Assembly (NCBI GenBank): GCA_036496385.1
Contig: DASXLD010000070.1
Location: forward strand, 124,001 to 188,000
From: Schlegelella_A sp036496385
Lineage (GTDB): Bacteria; Pseudomonadota; Gammaproteobacteria; Burkholderiales; Burkholderiaceae_C
Length of the DNA stretch: 64,000 nt
Direction of reading: 5' to 3'
Below are positions 1 through 7,329 of the stretch, piece after piece. The first letter of the stretch is position 1. Each line of letters opens with the position of its first letter. A program made the translations under genes and the position numbers. The notes under the pieces were generated by a model, which was given only the letters and a program-made list of their open reading frames with translations, was not told the DNA's origin and did no database searches.

Positions 1-705
1 GAGGAGTTCCGCATCTCGTCGCCGCGCGATGTCGGCATGCTGCTGAAGCAACTGCTCGACGGCGCCGTCGTGCTGAGCCTGCACAGCCCCGACGGCAGCG
101 TCTTTCGCAGCGCGATCTGGACGATGGACAGCGAGCGCGCGACGATCGGCTTCAACGCCGACCCGAACGACCCGGCGATGCAGGCGGTGCTGCACGCCCA
201 GGACGTCACCGTCGTCGGTTACCTCGACAGCGTCAAGGTGCAGTTCGAGGTCCGCCACCCGGTGCTCGTCCACGGCAACCGGGCCAGCGTCCTGAGCTGC
301 CCCTTCCCGCGCGAGATGTACCGCTTCCAGCGCCGCAACGCCTTCCGCGTGCGGCCGCTGATCCGCAGCGCCCCGCTCGCGCGGATGCGCCACCCCGACC
401 AGCAGGACAACGAGATCGCGCTGCGGGTGATCGATCTCAGCATCGGCGGCTGCGCCCTCTTCCTGCCGTCCGACATCCCGGCCATGGCGGCCGGCGTGCA
501 GCTCGCCGGCGTCCGGATGGAGCTCGACGAGGACACCCGGCTCGAGGTCAACCTGCGCCTGCAGCACGTGACGTCGATCAACAACGACGGCCGGGGCGTT
601 CGCCTCGGCTTCGAGTTCGTGCGCCCGAACGGCGACACCGTGCGGACGCTGCAGCGCTTCATCGACCTGACGCAGAAGCGCGGCAAGTTGATGGCCTTGA
701 ACTGA
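1..705 (+). CDS. ycgR: YcgR-type flagellar brake protein, PilZ domain (5' end outside the window)
   Basis: Cyclic-di-GMP receptor that slows the flagellar motor when c-di-GMP is high; cytoplasmic, acting at the motor. The reading frame is open from base 1 (EEFRISSPRDVG precedes the first internal Met at 37), so the true start lies upstream. The visible N-terminal half matches the YcgR_N domain. The PilZ half carries both c-di-GMP contact motifs: the arginine cluster RRNAFRV and the D-x-S-x-x-G motif in DLSIGG. Homologs are about 240-260 residues, so only a short piece is missing. It fits with the flagellar cluster starting at 15.6 kb, although accessory genes now separate the two. Confidence 0.9.
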   Translation, partial: EEFRISSPRDVGMLLKQLLDGAVVLSLHSPDGSVFRSAIWTMDSERATIGFNADPNDPAMQAVLHAQDVTVVGYLDSVKVQFEVRHPVLVHGNRASVLSCPFPREMYRFQRRNAFRVRPLIRSAPLARMRHPDQQDNEIALRVIDLSIGGCALFLPSDIPAMAAGVQLAGVRMELDEDTRLEVNLRLQHVTSINNDGRGVRLGFEFVRPNGDTVRTLQRFIDLTQKRGKLMALN

Positions 706-733
706 CCGACCGTCATCGCGCGAAGGAACCGCC

Positions 734-1156
734 GTGGATCTCAAGGACTTCATCCAGACCGCCGTCACCCAGATCGTCGAGGGGGTCGTCGGGGCCCAGG
801 CGTCGGCGGCGGCCCACCGCGTCGCCGTCAACCCCGCCGTCGACCCGAGCCCTCGCGGCAACCCGGCCGGACATGCGCCGGACGGTTCGCGCGTGAGCAA
901 CATCTCGTTCGACGTCGCGGTGACCGGCGTGGCAGGGTCCGTGGAGCAAGGCAGCGGCAAGCTGCAGGTGGCGGGGACCTGGTCGACACGCGCCGGCGCC
1001 GAGACGAACGCGTCCGGTGAGCACTGCACGCGGCTGCAGTTCTCGCTGCCGATCGCATTTCCCGAAGCACGCCTGCGCCGCTCGACCAAGGGCACGCTCG
1101 ATTCGGAGTTCATGCAGACGGTGAACAACGGCGACAGCACCTGGATGCCGAGCTGA
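734..1156 (+). CDS. conserved small protein of unknown function
   Basis: Predicted 140-residue protein starting with GTG, with GAAGGA about 8 bases upstream. The N-terminus (MDLKDFIQTAVTQIVEGV) is an amphipathic helix. The C-terminal half has beta-strand character (NISFDVAVTG, then TRLQFSLPIAF). This helix-then-strands layout resembles a family of roughly 150-residue hypothetical proteins in environmental bacteria, recalled from memory rather than searched. No signal peptide, membrane segment or catalytic motif is visible. It follows ycgR by 28 bases on the same strand, so it may share its transcript, but no flagellar role can be claimed. Confidence 0.65.
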   Translation: MDLKDFIQTAVTQIVEGVVGAQASAAAHRVAVNPAVDPSPRGNPAGHAPDGSRVSNISFDVAVTGVAGSVEQGSGKLQVAGTWSTRAGAETNASGEHCTRLQFSLPIAFPEARLRRSTKGTLDSEFMQTVNNGDSTWMPS

Positions 1157-1223
1157 GCGCGAGCTGAGACGGCATTTCCTTCCCGCCAGCGCGACGGGGG
1201 CGTCGGCTCCGCACACGGCGAAG

Positions 1224-1865
1224 CTAAGGCTCAGGGACGAGATACACAAGAGCCCAGTAGAACCGCCAACGGATGTACTCGGCAGACCTGCCCAGCCCCG
1301 AATCCAGCAGCGCAAACAATTGGGTGTCGGTGGGGAAGTTCTTCAGAACTCGATGTGTCGAGCCATCGTCGAGCTTCCTGGATTGGTAGGTGTTGCCGGT
1401 GCCGTCTTGGTCCGCGATCGCTGAGGAGCTGCCCTCGACGAACAGGTTGTCCAGCAGCACCACCTTCGCACCGGGCTGAAGCACCGCGTTGAGGCCGCCC
1501 AGGAACTCGCGCTGGCGCTCCAGGGGCACGTGCGAAAACCAGAATCCTGCGAACGCGGCGTTGAATGTCGGTCCGTCCGATCGAAGGGCGTAGGCATCTC
1601 CGACTTGAAACGCCACGTTGCTCGCCAAGACCCGCTGCCCGGCGATACGAAGTGTCTCCGGCGCCGAGTCGACGGCGACGACGGACGAAGCGACCGGCGC
1701 GATGAATCGGGTCCAGTAACCCGTACCGCACGCCACTTCCAGCACCGTCGCCCCGGAAAGAACGGGTGGCAGCCAGCGCTCGATGTCTCGCAAGTCGGCC
1801 TGCCGCTCGGGCTTCTGATAGACGCTGTCGTATTCGCCCGCGCGAGCTGCGTAGTACGACTGCAT
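1224..1865 (-). CDS. class I SAM-dependent methyltransferase
   Basis: About 213 residues. Motif I for S-adenosylmethionine binding is clear (VLEVACGTGYWT), followed by an acidic residue at the end of the next strand (VVAVDSAPE) and a post-motif typical of the Methyltransf_11/25 group (GDAYAL, then FNAAFAGFWFSHV). The ATG at 1865 is preferred over an in-frame TTG at 1886 because similar proteins begin with the same pattern, MQSYYAARAGEYD. The substrate cannot be told from the sequence. It is the last of four unrelated minus-strand genes, and an attC-like palindrome lies just upstream. Confidence 0.85.
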   Translation of the reverse strand: MQSYYAARAGEYDSVYQKPERQADLRDIERWLPPVLSGATVLEVACGTGYWTRFIAPVASSVVAVDSAPETLRIAGQRVLASNVAFQVGDAYALRSDGPTFNAAFAGFWFSHVPLERQREFLGGLNAVLQPGAKVVLLDNLFVEGSSSAIADQDGTGNTYQSRKLDDGSTHRVLKNFPTDTQLFALLDSGLGRSAEYIRWRFYWALVYLVPEP

Positions 1866-1891
1866 GGGCGAGAGGCTCGGTGGCAACCCGG

Positions 1892-1950
1892 GCCCTAACG
1901 TTCGACACCCGCAACGGCCTGGGGCAGCCGGACCTTTCCGGACGCTAGCC
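1892..1950 (-). repeat. attC-like imperfect palindrome upstream of the methyltransferase gene
   Basis: Read on the minus strand, the segment begins GGCTAGCGTCCGGAA and ends GTCGAACGTTAGGGC. The reverse complement of the end matches the beginning at about 9 of 13 bases around CTAaCGTtCG. The total length is 59 bases and the end carries a GTTAGG box like the integron R' core site. The methyltransferase start follows 26 bases after this box. One expected AAC in the other core box reads AGC. This is a partial match judged by eye. Confidence 0.35.
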
Positions 1951-1964
1951 GCTCGGTGGACGGT

Positions 1965-2396
1965 CTAGGCGACACGGTGCTTTCGCCAGCCGAGCCACCA
2001 GGCGAGCGCGATGCACAGGCAAACAGCAGTGGCCATCAGAACTGGCAGGAGGAAGAAGAAGCGAGCTGCGACCACGCCGACGCCCAGGTAGCAGACGAAC
2101 AGTGACGCCATGAACGGCCGCGCCGCGTCGAACGTGCGTTTGGAAAGCGATGCGGTCTGCCACAAGACGGCCGCCAGCCCGAAAAGATAGACGCTGATGC
2201 TCACCCCGAAGCCGAAGTAGAAGTCCCAATACGTTCGCGCGGGCACGAGCTCGGGAACGCGTGCGGCCTTCATGCTGGCGACGAGGGACGAAGCCCCGGA
2301 TTCATCTTCCAGCGTCCAGGGCGCCCCCGACGTGTGCCCGATGAAAAAGAGAAACCCGATCACCGCAGCGATCCGGAGCAAGACGAGGGGACTCAT
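1965..2396 (-). CDS. small four-helix membrane protein, unknown function
   Basis: About 143 residues with four hydrophobic segments: near residues 4-20, 55-75, 92-112 and 115-135. A conserved-looking loop follows the first helix (GHTSGAPW) and a YWDFYFGFG motif precedes the second. This pattern is reminiscent of small LIC_13387-like membrane proteins of unknown function (recalled, not searched). The ATG at 2396 is chosen because the longer reading frame would extend into the lepB coding region. It ends in the basic tail WRKHR. An attC-like palindrome lies between it and lepB upstream. Confidence 0.7.
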   Translation of the reverse strand: MSPLVLLRIAAVIGFLFFIGHTSGAPWTLEDESGASSLVASMKAARVPELVPARTYWDFYFGFGVSISVYLFGLAAVLWQTASLSKRTFDAARPFMASLFVCYLGVGVVAARFFFLLPVLMATAVCLCIALAWWLGWRKHRVA

Positions 2397-2410
2397 GAGG
2401 GATTTGCGTT

Positions 2411-2460
2411 GGCTAACGTTGGGGAGCGCAAGACGGCTTTGGCGCGTCCGTTCGTTGGAG
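2411..2460 (-). repeat. attC-like imperfect palindrome between lepB and the membrane protein gene
   Basis: On the minus strand it runs from CTCCAACGAACGGACGCG to GCGCTCCCCAACGTTAGCC, 50 bases. Both ends carry core-like boxes (CCAAC and GTTAGCC). The inner arms GGA-CGC and GCGCTCC pair except for one extra base, a feature also seen in integron attC sites. The next gene starts about 15 bases after the GTTAG box. Consensus fit is imperfect, so this is a suggestion. Confidence 0.35.
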
Positions 2461-2473
2461 GCCACGCTCTCGG

Positions 2474-3142
2474 TCAGCGAATCCGCTGACCGAAGCGCTC
2501 GAAACGGGGCACCCAACCGTCGGTGATGTCTGCCGACACCAGGACGTGGTGGGCGCGCCCGATCAGGCGCTGGCGAGGCACGACCCCGATGTAGCGGGAG
2601 TCGGCGCTGTTGTCCCGGTTGTCGCCCAAGAAGAAGTAGCTGTCCTTGGGGACAACGACAGCGCCAAAGCTCCGCATGGCCAGCGCGCCCGGAAGGTACT
2701 GGACGGCTCGCTCACTGCCTGCCGAGCGCTCCGTCCCTCTCAGGGCGAGTTGCCGGGCACCGGACTCGCCGCGCTCCTCGACGGCTCGAAAGCCTGCGTA
2801 CTCCGCAGCCACGCCGTTGATGATCAGGCGCTCGTCACGCATTTCGACTACATCGCCCGGGACGGCGACCAGCCTCTTGATGAGGCGCATGCCATCGCTC
2901 GGGGAGGTGAACGTGACGACGTCGCCCCGTTTCGGATCGCCGAGCTCGACGAGCGAAATGTCAGTCAGCGGCACCTTGAAGTCGTACGCGAGGCGATTGA
3001 CAAGGACGACGTCTCCTTCGAGAAGGGTCGGACGCATGGAACCCGACGGGATCGGATTCCAGTCTGCCATTGCCGAACGGAAGAAAGCGAAGCCGATCAG
3101 GAACAAAAGAAACCCGCGGTTCTGCTTCAGCCAGGCTTTCAT
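2474..3142 (-). CDS. lepB: signal peptidase I
   Basis: Inner-membrane serine protease that removes signal peptides from exported proteins. 222 residues. A short N-terminal membrane anchor lies near residues 9-25. The catalytic serine is Ser35 in PSGSMRPTL and the general base is Lys89 in RLIKRLVAVPGD. The C-terminal box GDNRDNS (about 172-178) is present. It is shorter than the E. coli enzyme, has one anchor, and resembles accessory S26A peptidases rather than the housekeeping copy usually found next to lepA. The SnoaL-like gene ends 31 bases upstream. Confidence 0.92.
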   Translation of the reverse strand: MKAWLKQNRGFLLFLIGFAFFRSAMADWNPIPSGSMRPTLLEGDVVLVNRLAYDFKVPLTDISLVELGDPKRGDVVTFTSPSDGMRLIKRLVAVPGDVVEMRDERLIINGVAAEYAGFRAVEERGESGARQLALRGTERSAGSERAVQYLPGALAMRSFGAVVVPKDSYFFLGDNRDNSADSRYIGVVPRQRLIGRAHHVLVSADITDGWVPRFERFGQRIR

Positions 3143-3173
3143 GAGGTTCTCGAGGGCTTGAGTTGTCGTGATC

Positions 3174-3659
3174 CTAGGCAGTGCCCTTCGACATCGACTT
3201 GGCCGCGATGCGGTCGGGCAGGACGCGGGCGATCAGATCCGTGTCGCAATATTCCTCGTAGCGCGCGATCTTGCCCTCCCTGAAGTGAATCACGAACGCA
3301 TAGTCGTTGTCGTAGCGCTTGCCGTCTCGGGTGAGGTTGCTGCCTCTGGCTTGCAGAACGATGACGTCGCCGCCGTCGATCAGGCGAGTGGGGATGGTGG
3401 CGCGTTCGACGAGGACCCGGTTCAGAGGGCGGAAGATCTCGTCGATGATGGTCTGCTTGCCGGCGAATTCGCCACTCCAGGAGCCCTCGCCGATGGTGCG
3501 CCACACGACGTCGTCGTGGCAGGCCTCCCAGAAGGGGACGCCGTTGCCCTTGGCGACCTCCTCGAAGACGGTGGAGACGAGCTGGGCGTTGAGGGAGAGT
3601 GCGGGCGTCGGTTTCACTTCCTCGATGGTCTCAGGTTCGGGATGAAGGATGACCTTCAT
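3174..3659 (-). CDS. SnoaL-like / NTF2-fold protein
   Basis: 161 residues in the size and pattern of the SnoaL-like NTF2 fold. It has an N-terminal helix with small polar residues (LVSTVFEEVAKGNGVPFWEACHDD), a conserved tryptophan strand (VVWRTIGEG), and the late strands YAFVIHFREGKIARYEEYCDT, where the glutamate-tyrosine pattern is typical. Such proteins bind or isomerize small hydrophobic molecules; the ligand here is unknown. No signal peptide. The start ATG lies 10 bases after a GTTAGCA box on the same strand. Confidence 0.75.
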   Translation of the reverse strand: MKVILHPEPETIEEVKPTPALSLNAQLVSTVFEEVAKGNGVPFWEACHDDVVWRTIGEGSWSGEFAGKQTIIDEIFRPLNRVLVERATIPTRLIDGGDVIVLQARGSNLTRDGKRYDNDYAFVIHFREGKIARYEEYCDTDLIARVLPDRIAAKSMSKGTA

Positions 3660-3668
3660 CCTACGCCC

Positions 3669-3675
3669 TGCTAAC
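3669..3675 (-). repeat. GTTAG box just upstream of the SnoaL-like gene
   Basis: Minus-strand GTTAGCA, followed 9 bases later by the ATG of the SnoaL-like gene. It has the same position relative to the gene as the GTTAG boxes at 2411-2417 and 1892-1899. I could not find a matching inverted partner upstream, so on its own this is weak. Confidence 0.2.
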
Positions 3676-3761
3676 TTGGTAGAGGCCTAGCGTCGGGATG
3701 GAACCGGCGCTTGACCGATCCTCGCCGCTCCTGTCGACTGTTCGAGCGTGTGCCGAGGGAC

Positions 3762-4430
3762 CTAGTTCGCCACGCCGCGCAGGACCAGGCGTTCGATCAC
3801 TCCCTGCGCGGCGGCAAAATCGGTGGTGTCGAGCGCGGGCTTGCCCAGCAGCAGCGCAAACTGCGGCGCCAGGTCGGCGTAGGCCTGGGTCACGGCCCAG
3901 ATCACGAACATCAAGTGGCGAAAGTCGAGCCGGCCGATGCGGCCCTGGCGCGCCCAGCGCTCGAACACCCGCACGTCGGCGGCCAGCACCGGCGCCACAC
4001 GTGTGGTGATGGCGTCGGCGTAGCGCGGCGCGCCGGCGATCACTTCCTGGGTGAAGACGGCCGAGCCATCGGGCCGCTCGCGCGACGAGCGCAGCTTGGC
4101 GGCGATGTAGCGCCGCAGGCCGCTCTCGGGGTCGTCGCCGACGGCGAGCTCGCCCATCCCGGCAAGCCACTGCGTCATCACGTCGTCGAGCACCCGGCGG
4201 TACAGCGCCTGCTTGCTCGGGAAGTAGTACAGCAGGTTGTGGCGGCTCAATCCCAGCGCAGCGGCGATGTTCTCGAGCGACGCGCCTTCGAAACCGAAGC
4301 GGGCGAATTGCGCCTCGGCCTCGCGCAGGATCCGCTGCTCCTTCTCGACACGTGCGGCGCGCAGCGGCCTTGGCGCGGCAGCTGCAGGCAACGACGACGG
4401 CCTCTTCTGGCGGCGGGCGCGGCTCGGCAT
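3762..4430 (-). CDS. TetR-family regulator, RutR-like, of pyrimidine catabolism
   Basis: 222 residues. A TetR helix-turn-helix occupies about residues 35-80 (ILREAEAQFARFGFEG, IAAALGLSRHNLLYYF, SKQALY). The C-terminal domain resembles the YcdC/RutR type (FTQEVIAGAPRYAD, then FRHLMFVIWAVTQAYAD). RutR-type proteins repress pyrimidine-degradation genes and respond to uracil or thymine. The gene is divergent from preT, and a perfect palindrome lies in the shared 168-base gap. A role as local repressor of the pyrimidine operon is inferred from family and position. The N-terminal 25 residues are basic and alanine/proline-rich, longer than usual. Confidence 0.85.
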   Translation of the reverse strand: MPSRARRQKRPSSLPAAAAPRPLRAARVEKEQRILREAEAQFARFGFEGASLENIAAALGLSRHNLLYYFPSKQALYRRVLDDVMTQWLAGMGELAVGDDPESGLRRYIAAKLRSSRERPDGSAVFTQEVIAGAPRYADAITTRVAPVLAADVRVFERWARQGRIGRLDFRHLMFVIWAVTQAYADLAPQFALLLGKPALDTTDFAAAQGVIERLVLRGVAN

Positions 4431-4472
4431 GCGGCACGGTGCCGGGCGAGGCGCTCGCTGTCACGCGGGAAA

Positions 4473-4486
4473 TTACCAACTGGTAA
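4473..4486. promoter_or_regulatory. RutR-type operator palindrome
   Basis: Perfect inverted repeat TTACCA-AC-TGGTAA midway between the divergent regulator gene and preT. It stands out as AT-rich in very GC-rich surroundings. RutR of E. coli recognises TTGACCA-NN-TGGTCAA, and this site shares the inner ACCA-NN-TGGT core with the same two-base spacer. It is the obvious binding site for the TetR-family protein encoded next to it. Confidence 0.7.
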
Positions 4487-4598
4487 AACTTTGTCGGCGG
4501 ATCACCATGACGCTGCGACAACGCCAGCGGCCCGGGTCTCGCGTGGGCCCATCGATGCTGCGGTCGTGGCGAGCGTCGCTCGAGGAGAACCGCAGACC

Positions 4599-5987
4599 AT
4601 GGCAACCATTGAACGCGGCAGTGCCGCCGTCGAGCCGAGCCGCGAGGTTGGCCTCCGTGCGGGACGGCTCGCGCCGGATGAATACGCCGGCAACTTCGCC
4701 GACGCCCATCCGCCGCTGACGCGGGCGCAGGCGCTGATCGAAGCCGAGCGCTGCTACTACTGCCACGACGCACCGTGCATCGCGGCGTGCCCGACCGGCA
4801 TCGACATCCCGAGCTTCATCCAGCGCATCGCGCAGGACAACCACCACGGCGCCGCCAAGACCATCCTGCAGGCCAACCCGCTGGGCGGCATGTGCGCGCG
4901 CGTGTGCCCCACCGAGGTGTTGTGCGAGCAGGCGTGCGTGCGCAACGGCCACGAAACCAAGCCGGTCGAGATCGGCCTGCTGCAGCGCTTCGCCACCGAT
5001 GCGTATTTCGCCAAGCCCGGTGCGCCGCTGTTCACGCGCGCCGCGGCCACCGCCAAGCGCGTCGCCGTGGTCGGCGGCGGCCCGGCGGGCCTGGCCTGTG
5101 CCCACGGGCTGGCGCAGCGCGGCCACGCCGTGGTGCTGTTCGACGCCAGGCCGAAGCTCGGTGGCCTCAACGAGTACGGCATCGCGGCTTACAAGACCGT
5201 GGGCGACTTTGCCCAGAAGGAGGTCGCATGGCTGCTGTCGATCGGCGGCATCGAGGTTCGCTGCAGCACGCTGCTGGGGCGCGACATGACGCTCGACTCG
5301 CTGCTCGGCGCCTACGACGCGGTGTTCCTCGGCCTGGGGTTGGCGGGGGTCAACACATCGGGCATCGCCGAGCCGCAGTGCCGGGGCCTGCGCGCCGCGG
5401 TCGACTTCATCGCCGAGCTGCGCCAGGCGAGCGACCTGTCGCAACTCCCGGTGGGCCGCCGCGTGGTGGTGATCGGCGGCGGCATGACCGCGGTCGACGC
5501 CGCGGTGCAGTCGCGCCTGTTGGGGGCCGAAGAATCGACCATCGTCTACCGGCGCGGGCCCGAGGGCCTGTCGGCGTCGACGTACGAGCAGGACTGGGCG
5601 CAGACGCACGGCGTCAAGATCCGCCATTGGGCGACGCCGAAAGAAGTCCTGGCGCAAAGTGGTGCAGTCACTGGCGTGCGCTTCGCGGCCACCACCCGGC
5701 GCGACGGCAAGCTGGTCGAGACCGACGAGACCTTCACGCTGCAGGCCGACATGGTCTTGCGGGCGATCGGCCAGAGCTTCATCGCCGAACCGGTCGGCAC
5801 GGCGATCGGCCTCACGGCCGGCCGCATCGCCACCGACGAGCAAGGCCGAACCCGTCACCCCAGGGTCTGGGCCGGTGGCGACTGCCGCTTCGGCGGGCGC
5901 GACCTGACCGTCGAGGCGGTCGAACACGGCAAGGTGGCGGCGCAGTCGATCCACGGCGTGTTGATGGCAACCACGAGGGGAGTCTGA
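4599..5987 (+). CDS. preT: NAD-dependent dihydropyrimidine dehydrogenase, PreT subunit
   Basis: Electron-input subunit of the enzyme that reduces uracil and thymine to their 5,6-dihydro forms. 462 residues. An N-terminal iron-sulfur domain has two cysteine clusters (CYYCHDAPCIAACPTG, about residues 50-65; CARVCPTEVLCEQAC, about 100-115). A FAD-binding Rossmann motif lies at about 152 (VAVVGGGPAGLA) and an NAD(P)-binding motif at about 288 (VVVIGGGMTAVDA). The ATG at 4599 is preceded by GAGGAGA, and the readable frame further upstream crosses the operator region. The stop is one base before preA. Confidence 0.93.
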   Translation: MATIERGSAAVEPSREVGLRAGRLAPDEYAGNFADAHPPLTRAQALIEAERCYYCHDAPCIAACPTGIDIPSFIQRIAQDNHHGAAKTILQANPLGGMCARVCPTEVLCEQACVRNGHETKPVEIGLLQRFATDAYFAKPGAPLFTRAAATAKRVAVVGGGPAGLACAHGLAQRGHAVVLFDARPKLGGLNEYGIAAYKTVGDFAQKEVAWLLSIGGIEVRCSTLLGRDMTLDSLLGAYDAVFLGLGLAGVNTSGIAEPQCRGLRAAVDFIAELRQASDLSQLPVGRRVVVIGGGMTAVDAAVQSRLLGAEESTIVYRRGPEGLSASTYEQDWAQTHGVKIRHWATPKEVLAQSGAVTGVRFAATTRRDGKLVETDETFTLQADMVLRAIGQSFIAEPVGTAIGLTAGRIATDEQGRTRHPRVWAGGDCRFGGRDLTVEAVEHGKVAAQSIHGVLMATTRGV

Positions 5988-5988
5988 G

Positions 5989-7296
5989 ATGGCGGACCTG
6001 AGCAGCACCTTCATCGGCATCAAGAGCCCCAACCCGTTCTGGCTGGCTTCGGCGCCTCCGACCGACAAGCGCTACAACATCGACCGCGCGTTCGAGGCCG
6101 GCTGGGGCGGCGTGGTGTGGAAGACGCTGGGCGAAGACGGACCACCGATCGTCAACGTCAGCGGCCCACGCTACGGTGCCCTGCACTCGCCCGACCGGCG
6201 CGTGATCGGCTTCAACAACATCGAGCTCATCACCGATCGGCCCCTGCAGGTGAACCTCGACGAGATCAGGCAGGTCAAGCGCGACTGGCCCGACCGCGCG
6301 CTGGTGGTGTCGCTGATGGTGCCGTGCGAAGAGCAGGCGTGGAAGTCGATCATCGCGCGCGTCGAGGACACCGGCGCCGACGGCATCGAGCTCAACTTTG
6401 GCTGCCCGCACGGCATGAGCGAGCGCGGGATGGGGTCGGCGGTGGGCCAGGTGCCCGAGTACATCCAGATGGTCACCGCCTGGTGCAAGCAGCACGGCAA
6501 GCTGCCGGTGATGGTCAAGCTCACGCCCAACATCACCGACATCCGCTACCCGGCGCGGGCGGCCAAGGCCGGCGGTGCCGATGCGGTGTCGCTGATCAAC
6601 ACCGTGAGCTCGATCATGGGCGTGGACCTCGAGCGCATGGTGATGAGCCCCACCGTCGACGGCAAGGGCTCGCACGGCGGCTACTGCGGCCCGGCAGTGA
6701 AGCCCATCGCGCTCAACATGGTGGCCGACATCGCGCGCGATCCCGAGACCGCGGGGCTGCCGATCTCGGGCATCGGCGGCATCACCACCTGGCGCGATGC
6801 CGCCGAGTACATCGCGCTCGGCTGCGGCACAGTGCAGGTGTGCACCGCGGCGATGGTGTACGGCTTCAAGATCGTCGAGGACATGATCGACGGCCTGGCC
6901 AACTTCATGGACGAGCACGGCCACGAGACGATCGCCGGCTTCCAGGGCCGGGCCGTGGCCTCGGTGACCGACTGGCAGAACCTGAACCTGAACTACACCG
7001 AGAAGGCGGTGATCGCCCAGGACCTGTGCATCCAGTGCGGGCGCTGCCACGTGGTGTGCGAAGACACGTCGCACCAGGCGATCATGGCCAAGAAAGACGG
7101 CGCGCGCCATTTCGAAGTCGTGGACGCGGAATGCGTGGGCTGCAACCTGTGCACCTCGGTGTGCCCGGTGCCCGGCTGCATCACCATGCGGCAAGTGCCA
7201 CCGGGCCAACTCGACGCTCGCACCGGTGTGCCGGTGAGTGCAGACTATGGTCCCTGGACGGTCCACCCCAACAACCCGATGCGGGCGGCGGGCTGA
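5989..7296 (+). CDS. preA: NAD-dependent dihydropyrimidine dehydrogenase, PreA subunit
   Basis: Catalytic subunit, partner of PreT. 435 residues. Residues 1 to about 320 form a dihydroorotate-dehydrogenase-like FMN barrel (NPFWLASAPPT; ELNFGCPHGMSERGMG, where the Cys is the expected active-site acid; PISGIGGI). The C-terminus is a bacterial ferredoxin domain with two 4Fe-4S motifs: CIQCGRCHVVC at about 347 and CVGCNLCTSVC at about 383. The gene begins one base after the preT stop with GAGGGGAG as ribosome-binding site, so the two subunits are made together. Confidence 0.95.
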   Translation: MADLSSTFIGIKSPNPFWLASAPPTDKRYNIDRAFEAGWGGVVWKTLGEDGPPIVNVSGPRYGALHSPDRRVIGFNNIELITDRPLQVNLDEIRQVKRDWPDRALVVSLMVPCEEQAWKSIIARVEDTGADGIELNFGCPHGMSERGMGSAVGQVPEYIQMVTAWCKQHGKLPVMVKLTPNITDIRYPARAAKAGGADAVSLINTVSSIMGVDLERMVMSPTVDGKGSHGGYCGPAVKPIALNMVADIARDPETAGLPISGIGGITTWRDAAEYIALGCGTVQVCTAAMVYGFKIVEDMIDGLANFMDEHGHETIAGFQGRAVASVTDWQNLNLNYTEKAVIAQDLCIQCGRCHVVCEDTSHQAIMAKKDGARHFEVVDAECVGCNLCTSVCPVPGCITMRQVPPGQLDARTGVPVSADYGPWTVHPNNPMRAAG

Positions 7297-7329
7297 AGTC
7301 CGGGCGCGACGACGACAGGAGATCGACGC

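Noticed and set aside
2474..3142. lepB as its own cassette separate from the SnoaL-like gene
   Set aside because: The 31-base gap upstream is too short for a site and has no GTTAG box.
3711..4598. Upstream in-frame extension of preT
   Set aside because: It crosses the operator and the antisense strand of the TetR gene; the ATG at 4599 has its own ribosome-binding site and gives the normal length.
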